From contig CAIIXF020000002.1 of NCBI GenBank assembly GCA_903813345.2, forward strand, positions 24,254,455-24,318,454: a stretch of 64,000 bases of DNA, read 5' to 3'. A model generated the notes under the pieces. It was not told the DNA's origin. It searched no databases and saw only the letters and a program-made list of their open reading frames with translations. This document shows, piece by piece, positions 59,901 to 64,000 of this stretch. The DNA comes from Owenia fusiformis. Lineage: Eukaryota; Annelida; Polychaeta; Sabellida; Oweniidae. The translations under genes and the position numbers were made by a program. The stretch's first letter is position 1. Every line of letters begins with the position of its first letter.

Positions 59901-62900
59901 GTTATGTAAGGTGTTGAAGATTTGACAATATTTGATACTGTTGCACAACATTTATTTATCTATTTAATTTCTTTTAATTTTCAAAAAACTGCTAAATTTG
60001 AGTTTTTATATGAGTCCTTACAAACCTGCATAGTAAGAAATAAACTGCTGTATCTTTATATAAAATTTGAATTTTTTCATGAAAATTTCAATTTCAGGTA
60101 ATTTTGACCTGCTGAGTCCAAATATGATGTCAGATTTTAGTAATATGGTAATCTTGGGCGTCTACAGTAGACTTAACCAGCTGAAATTACCGTTGCTATG
60201 GCAACAAGAGAGACATAGTTACCATAGCAACGACAAATAAAATTTGTCACAAATCTTTCATACATCATAAGTATGAAATTTGACCAAGATCCGGTCATGT
60301 TTGAATATTTTGGTAAGTCCCTAAAAAAACCTGAATAACTAATCACAGACCTATAGTAATATTCCCCGGCTGGTATTTCGTCCAGTGTACTTTAATACCA
60401 TAAAATGGCATATGCCCCTGCTGTCGTTTCATCCAGTGTACTTTTACATACTTTATATGATAGATAGAATTCATGGTAATATCCATTTGTAAAGGCAATA
60501 AAAACATCGGTGAAGATCTTGAGAGTGAGGAATATTAACATTAAATATTAAAACAAGTTCATCTTATTCTATTTTTGGTGAATAGCTAATACTCCCCTAG
60601 TCCTTAGGGCTTAGGGGAATATTGCTCGTTTAAGATGCATAGGTACCCACCTCAAAAGAATGAAATGTTCGTATAATATTCGCATGGCTTTATAATTGAT
60701 ATTCTCAAACCATCTTGAAATATTTTGTGGGAATTTATGTTTGTCTTTCTACGGCACCTAGAAATGTTGGGGAATTTTGAAATAACAAACAATAAAAAAA
60801 ATTCAGTTTCAGATCACAAATATCTATAATAAATGTTATGTGTGTATATATCCTAATAATTAGTTACTTTAGTTATATTTTGTAATTTTGTTCTCTTTTT
60901 GTTCAAGATTCTGAGAAACTGTTTCTCCCTTATACAATGCAGCCATTTTTTGTGGCTGCTCTTCAATACAAACGTGCCATCGTCCCATGTCGGGTTTCTC
61001 ATCCTGGCACCTTAGTCTCGCTTTGGAAAGGAAACATTGGCGCAACCAATGCAGAGGAACTCAACCTAACTGCAACAGATGATATCAGATATGACGCACA
61101 TACTGGCTACACATTGCTCTACCCGAACTTTTACTTCACCGGTGCCTTTTTCTGCAAGGCATCTATGGGAAATGTCACCGACACTTTTTCAGCTATAATA
61201 TTTTTTCAGCGTAAGTTTTATTTTATGATTGTCTATTCTCTAACACCAAATAGATAGAATACATGTTCAGTTAAACCTGTGTAAGTGGAACACCTTTGGT
61301 ACCTCGAAATAGTGTTCAACTTGTGATGCTTTTCACTAACAAATATTAATTGTGCAATGCTGTATGTTGATTGGTAACAAAAGGTTGAAAAGTGTTCCAC
61401 TTTTGGAGGAGTTTTGGGGTTTCAATAAAATAAAATGAAATTGCTCATTTTAGTCTGAAGTCAATGAAGAATCCAATCTTTTTACAATGCATTGCATCTG
61501 ACCAACATCATCCCCTTTTCATATGATTTCAGTATCTGATTCAGAACTTAACACAACATTTAAATCATTTTACAAGTGAAGGATAAATCTGTTATTTAAA
61601 TGGTTTCTTTTGGATATAGGCTCTATCCTTTGAAAAATATATTTAATAAAATGTCGGGGTGTTTTATGTCGTCTATTGGTCCGTATGGTTGCTCAGGATG
61701 TTGGGATGTCAGTGTGATAAGATTTCAGTTAAAAGACCCTGGGCTATTAATTGGGTGTATTAGTTTATGAAGAATATTCCCAGGGACACCATTTTATTCC
61801 TCTGGTCTTTTATTATCTAACATTTTAAGAAGAAATTATACCCACTTTTAGGCCAAGGGGTTATCTCAAAAGCATGTGCATATTAAAATCAATTGCACTG
61901 AGTATATTCCTGTACATACACATACATGAATTAACTGGTCAAAGATTTGACATATTTAACTTTTGATATTTTCTGTATTTTATGAGATGTGTTTGAATAA
62001 CCCTCTATAAGAGAGGAACCTTCACACAATCAAATCTTATGAAACAAGGATGTACAAGGTTATAATTGTTAACACTCATATTCAATTGTTTATGACATGG
62101 TCCCTCTGCTTGTCCACAATAGCAACTGTTTTGGAGTGATATCTGTAATGAACAGGGTCTGATTTCTGTCATAAGGTGTCAGTTTCAAGTGAAAGTTTCT
62201 ATCTGCAATATATCACACCCGTAGGGGTTAACGTCTATGGTACAACAATAGTGTCTTGTAGAGATAAGATGAAAATGATCATTTCTGTTGAAAACATCTT
62301 TCTTTAACACTTTTATATGTGTTTTCAATCATACATAATTGAGGATTTATTTCTTAGAAACTGATTTCACTTTTTGGATGATTGGCGTAAGTCGGTAAAC
62401 TTTGAAGGTAGATGAAGTATAGTAAAGCTTAGCTTATGCCACAAGGAAAATATCATGACTGACAATGCAAAAAGTGACAATTTGGGATGAAGTACAGTAG
62501 TGTATTCTTCAATTTGCAAAAAACTGCAAAAAGTCATATTTCATGAAATAACTGTACTATAATATGTTTAATATTTTCAATGGTTTGTGACAGTTATAGT
62601 AGTTATACTCTATATGATGGAATGTTTGGAAAATATATGCATACTACGAGCTGTACACATAAACATTTCTGAGAATAATAAAAGAATGGAAGATTATTAT
62701 GCCTAGAAGGAAAGGATATCTGTTTCATTAAAGTTTGAACATTTTAAATCAAAATAATGGCTTTAGTAGAAAGATATCCTCTTGATCAAGAGGATGAAAT
62801 TATAGAGCAAGATGGTAAGGAAATATTTTTGTCTCCCCAGTTTAGAAATGTTGGGGAAAGGTTGTACCCAGCCTTTACTCCCAATGAAATTGTTTTTTTA

Positions 62901-64000
62901 ACAATTCATTAATTTTCATTTTTAACCCCAAAGTGATACATATGCACGCTTGACAATACTACAAATGTTATAAGTAATATATTGATTGCCTAGGCTTAAA
63001 GACATTACAGCAAGAATATTGTGTATGATTCATAAAAATAGCTGGCAAAATATGTTCAAATCATTCATTTATTTACGATATAAGTATTAATGTATTCAGA
63101 ATGGCTTTGTCACATTATGAGATGATCAACAGATTAGTACTCCATGTTTTGATTTTGAAATTTGAAGTACTGTATCATAAAAACTAGTGTTCCTTCTTTT
63201 CCATAATTTTATTATGCATTTTGTTATGCATTTCTAGATATACTTAAATGCAAAATGACATTGTGATATCATTAAAATGAATCGGAGGGACAGAATAAGA
63301 TGATTATAGTTGACTGTCTAAATAAAATCCCTTGACTGTTAAGCCGTGAACTGCAGTCTCAATTTGCAGTCTTGCCATCTCGTTTTAACAGTTCACCTAT
63401 GGATAGGTGAATAACATATATTGTACACCTCTATTCCAGCTGGAACTGGTGGCCTACCCCAGCCTGATATTTCACCAGATATTGACATTGAGGATGGTGT
63501 GGCAGTTGGACAAGACTTCAAGTTAACTTGTAGAGTTAGGGTTGACAAAGGGGTTCTCGTCCACATGGAATGGTCATATAGGGCCAAATCTGTAAGTTTT
63601 CACATGCACTATTTTTCATGGTTTTAAAAAGTGTTGAAGAAAGGCTTACATTAAAATTTAGGGGTTGTCATGTTTCCAGAGTTGTAATTTATTTCTTAAA
63701 TCAGGTACATCAAAACCAATACTCAAAGAACTTAAAAACTGGGTACATCAAAACCAATACTCTTAGAATTTAGTTATTTGATCAATTAACTGGTTTTGAA
63801 ATTACTTAGTAAAATAATTGATTCACTTAATTGTGGAGAAATTATGGCTCAAGTTTTTTAACAGGTCTACATGTCTTGTTTTATGTTTTAGGAGTCTGAT
63901 CCCAGAATTGTTGAGATCCCACCAAAGATGATCAACAAAAGCGCAGAACATTATGACTACAGTGAGATCATTGGAGAATTACATGTATGTTTTATTACTT
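29978..64000 (+). CDS. PDGFR/VEGFR (PVR)-like receptor tyrosine kinase, N-terminal Ig part, incomplete
   Basis: Exons: 29978-30062, 49889-50034, 53367-53556, 60908-61210, 63440-63591, 63892-63984; phases 1,0,1,1,0,0 agree; 323 aa so far, continuing past the window. Exon 1 is a signal peptide (hydrophobic LKYLAVFMITIAVSG). Ig1: NTTFSVNCQGEFQLGWTYP with Cys and Trp, closing with DTGQYTCRY. Ig2: YKRAIVPCRV to AFFCKASM. Ig3 begins FKLTCRV and MEWSY and is cut by the window edge. The Ig1 pattern N-T/S-F-S-x-x-C-x-G-E-x-x-x-x-W-x-YP is very like PDGFR/VEGFR domain 1. NXS/T glycosylation sites occur in Ig1, Ig2 and Ig3. Kinase and transmembrane parts are not in the window, so 'receptor kinase' is inferred from the ectodomain; a soluble or other Ig protein remains possible. 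Joining exon 1 to exon 2 across a 19.8-kb intron is inference from phase and from signal peptide followed by Ig1. Confidence 0.8.
30347..30463. repeat. hairpin with about 50-bp arms
   Basis: 'cacctgacggtgaccaaacc' at 30347 is mirrored by 'ggtttggtcaccaatcgttg' and caggtg at 30436-30461. The stem is nearly continuous around a short AT loop. Also nearby, 30078-30129 holds a 30-bp direct repeat of 'ttcattctatggttggttct'. Confidence 0.85.
31000..31382 (+). mobile_element. MITE with 9-bp target duplication, copy A
   Basis: Runs from TACCCTTTGCATTCG to GCACGCAGGGTA, with ends TACCCT/AGGGTA inverted and the 9-bp duplication GTATAATGT on both sides (30991-30999, 31383-31391). Interior contains TGACGTCA and CCAATCA motifs and a G-rich 'cgtcgtgggggcggggc'. 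The 9-bp duplication suggests a Mutator-like source. Copies B and C lie inverted at 36284 and 42307. Confidence 0.9.
31447..31512. repeat. small hairpin
   Basis: 'agacatcatctactct' and 'agagtagatgatgtct' pair perfectly around a pyrimidine-rich loop of about 20 bases. Flanks (gggctcc / agagtcct) partly extend the stem. Confidence 0.85.
31857..32220. mobile_element. decayed CAGTAAAACCTGT-type element
   Basis: Begins 'atagtaaaacttgagata' and ends 'atatacaagttttactgta', imperfect versions of the family ends. The interior is AT-rich and non-coding. The following stretch 32230-36270 is receptor intron 1 without a recognised exon; it contains only short pieces of the 9-bp-duplication MITE end ('cttcttaaaagagagcttcg' at 35611, inverted near 35100). 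Confidence 0.55.
36284..36659 (-). mobile_element. MITE with 9-bp target duplication, copy B
   Basis: Inverted relative to copy A: TACCCTGCGTGCAGAG at the left, GCAAAGGGTA at the right. Perfect 9-bp duplication CCTTTTGGG at 36275-36283 and 36660-36668. The CRE is here altered to gacgtaag; the CCAATCA motif is retained. Confidence 0.92.
37235..37552 (+). mobile_element. tRNA-derived SINE, full-length copy
   Basis: Head with A box TGGCCTAGTGGTTAAGGC and B box GGGTTCAAACCC, with extra bases between them, then a body containing 'ctatggttctagccaggata' and a 3' end 'gataaaagatatat'. The body is shared with the truncated copy at 7501-7620. Confidence 0.8.
37623..37905. mobile_element. inverted, truncated copy of the CAGGCCTGTCAACT MITE
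   Basis: Starts CAGGCCTGTCAACTGTCCCG and follows the element at 7623-7938 in reverse orientation ('gcgtgacagaaaatgtcacg'), but the far end breaks off in a run of about 17 C. After the break comes the dispersed segment 37950-38010 shared with 6907-6966. Confidence 0.7.
38107..39038 (+). repeat. duplicated unit ending in an exon-like ATG segment, copy 1
   Basis: Starts 'tctgattcctgtcataaggt', shares 'gagataatgaaaaatgataa' and further blocks with 62159-62814, and ends with ATGGCTTTGGTAG at 38966 in a 73-nt open segment that stops at a donor-like TATG|GTAAGA (39038/39039). That segment would encode MALVARHVLHGG and 12 more residues, phase 1. Function unknown; see the finding on both copies. Confidence 0.5.
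39065..39666. mobile_element. 602-bp element with CAGGGCTTGCATTA inverted ends
   Basis: Left end CAGGGCTTGCATTAACGGCG, right end TAATGCAAGCACTG, direct repeat AGGTC on both sides. Interior has 'ggacgcaaaaat' and 'gcgtcc' words near both ends. CAGNG ends are hAT-like, but the visible duplication is only 5 bp. Confidence 0.7.
41056..41564. mobile_element. CAGTAAAACCTGT-ended MITE, 509-bp copy
   Basis: TACAGTAAAACCTGTCTAAT at the left and ACAGGTTCTACTGTA at the right, TA borders. The interior is made of 'gaggtgttcacatttcaagg' and 'gtgttcagattagacaggtg' words in multiple copies. A lone right end (gacaggttttactgtata) is seen at 42103-42120. Confidence 0.8.
42307..42682 (-). mobile_element. MITE with 9-bp target duplication, copy C
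   Basis: Same orientation as copy B, TACCCTGCGTGCAG to GCAAAGGGTA, with the perfect 9-bp duplication TGTTTTGTA at 42298-42306 and 42683-42691. TGACGTCA and CCAATCA are both present. Confidence 0.92.
43361..43510. mobile_element. CAGTAAAACCTGT-ended MITE, short copy
   Basis: TACAGTAAAACCTGCTTATT to CCTGGTTTTACTATA, about 150 bp, interior with 'gaggtgttcggattagagag'. The stretch 43511-46650 after it is intronic with no exon or array seen, except a TTGG-rich low-complexity tract at 44350-44480. Confidence 0.7.
47161..47250 (+). repeat. 18-bp minisatellite, five units
   Basis: 'gaagtggggatgtcatgt' repeated five times with few changes. The 18-bp unit keeps one frame open (KWGCHV repeated), but there is no sign that it is translated. 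Confidence 0.95.
47453..47633. mobile_element. CAGTAAAACCTGT-ended MITE
   Basis: TACAGTAAAACCTGTGTATA to ACAGGTTTTACTGTA, 181 bp, with interior 'gaggtgttcactaa'. A decayed relative starts near 46655 (gtgcagtaaagcctgtataa). Confidence 0.8.
48616..48890. mobile_element. CAGTAAAACCTGT-type element with an internal 62-bp tandem repeat
   Basis: Left end TACAGTAAAACCTGTCTTAA. Interior has three 62-bp units containing 'cattaagtcaattgatct' (48701, 48763, 48825). The right end is degenerate (cacaggtttccctata). Related single units at 52990 and 61268. 48891-49888 is intron without a recognised exon. Confidence 0.7.
50138..50284. repeat. compound hairpin just inside receptor intron 2
   Basis: Inner stem: 'cgattgagtattttgttcaa' mirrored by 'ttgaacaaaatactcaatcg' with a 14-base loop. 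Outer stem: 'tggtcacatttt' mirrored by 'caaatgtgacca'. Probably a small foldback element. 50290-52800 is intron with no exon seen. Confidence 0.85.
51283..51350 (+). repeat. dispersed repeat, one of four copies
   Basis: 'ctgtaacaagaggcaggtgg' with tgatattttgcatgttaatgcc is closely matched at 33220-33280 and 43073-43115 and more loosely at 9640-9690. Upstream text (cattcaatgttt / cattcgatgttt) is also shared. Element borders not defined. Confidence 0.65.
52808..52931 (+). repeat. 31-bp minisatellite, four units
   Basis: 'gaaacatgtgaaaaagacag' plus atttgcaatca, with units starting at 52808, 52839, 52870 and 52901, almost identical. Reading through on the minus strand gives a repetitive open frame of no evident meaning. 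Confidence 0.97.
55488..56180 (+). repeat. diverged duplication in receptor intron 3
   Basis: 'gacttatacatctcttatac' occurs at 55488 and again at 55864, and 'ttccaggatttctccaacaa' (55573) is matched by 'ttccaggatttctccactga' (56080), followed in both by catctc..cctctgaaaac and tggcaatcctgg. The repeated acceptor-like 'ccag|gatttc' also resembles the true acceptor of exon 3 (ccag|gatttcgac). Confidence 0.7.
57893..58284. mobile_element. TTAA-flanked element with 25-bp inverted ends
   Basis: 'aaggacgattctcggtttgg' agaac at the left and 'gttctccaaaccgagaatcg' tcctt at the right, with TTAA on each side (57889-57892 and 58285-58288), as in piggyBac- or Kolobok-type insertions. Interior holds two diverged copies of a block with 'aaatattacccaaattaaa' and 'acagggataatgctca'. 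No transposase. Confidence 0.8.
58560..60300 (+). repeat. about 370-bp tandem array carrying paired RFX X-box-like palindromes
   Basis: Five diverged units. Each contains 'tgctgagtccaaa' and 'gtgtcagattttа'-like text (ASCII: gtgtcagatttta) followed by two palindromes. First member: GTTGCTATGG at 58649 and GTTGCTATGGCAAC at 59089, 59452, 59823 and 60192. Second member, 25-32 bp further on: GTTACCATGGCAAC at 58674, GTTGCCATAGCATC at 59121, GTTACCATAGAAAT at 59478, GTTACCATAGCAAC at 59849 and 60218. These match the RFX X-box consensus GTNRCC-N-RGYAAC. Located in receptor intron 3. Confidence 0.85.
61268..61420 (+). mobile_element. fragment of a CAGTAAAACCTGT-type element
   Basis: 'cagttaaacctgtgtaagtg' gaacacctttggtacctc matches the left part of the element at 48616. 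No right end found. The following 61430-62150 is intron with nothing recognised. Confidence 0.55.
62159..62814 (+). repeat. duplicated unit ending in an exon-like ATG segment, copy 2
   Basis: Shares 'ctgtcataaggtgtcagttt', 'gagataagatgaaaatgatc' and the final 'aacattttaaatcaaaataa' with the copy at 38107. Ends with ATGGCTTTAGTAG at 62757 in a 58-nt open segment (MALVERYPLDQEDEIIEQD), followed by a donor-like GATG|GTAAGG in phase 1. Confidence 0.5.

Overview
This is a 64-kb piece of an animal nuclear genome. It is AT-rich, has long introns with GT-AG junctions, and is dense in short DNA transposons, SINEs and tandem repeats. The gene content (a long C2H2 zinc-finger array, a membrane GH13 alpha-glucosidase/SLC3A1 relative, the proteasome chaperone POMP, and a PDGFR/VEGFR-type receptor) fits an invertebrate bilaterian. 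A lophotrochozoan such as a bivalve is my guess, but nothing in the window proves the phylum.

Layout. 1-1144: no gene seen. 1145-4360 (-): a single-exon array of about 36 C2H2 zinc fingers, read in three frames because of three +1 shifts, each in an A run. 4361-8138: intergenic repeats, including a 97-bp tandem array, a truncated SINE and a MITE. 8139-18137 (+): a 12-exon gene for a 627-aa type II membrane GH13 protein with all catalytic motifs intact. 18932-29463 (-): a 6-exon gene for a 142-aa POMP, convergent with the GH13 gene; its 7.3-kb first intron is packed with nested transposons. 29464-29977: a short divergent promoter interval. 29978-64000 and beyond (+): the 5' part of an Ig-domain receptor of the PDGFR/VEGFR family, with a signal-peptide exon, a 19.8-kb first intron, and exons for Ig domains 1, 2 and the start of 3. 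The window ends inside this gene.

The coding models were built by hand. Every exon joins with matching phase: the GH13 CDS totals 1884 nt, the POMP CDS 429 nt, and the receptor 969 nt so far. The genes are functionally unrelated as far as can be told; the only regulatory link suggested is the head-to-head POMP/receptor promoter.

Most unusual observations: (1) in the GH13 gene three different splice junctions (exon 2 acceptor, exon 5 acceptor, exon 6 donor) have each been expanded into local tandem arrays carrying many decoy splice sites; (2) an array of about five 0.37-kb units in a receptor intron, each with a pair of RFX X-box-like palindromes; (3) a MITE family with three copies in 12 kb, each flanked by a perfect 9-bp target duplication and carrying CRE and CCAAT motifs; (4) a 996-bp near-perfect palindrome; (5) an RLE-type LINE 3' fragment nested in a hAT-like element with an 8-bp duplication.
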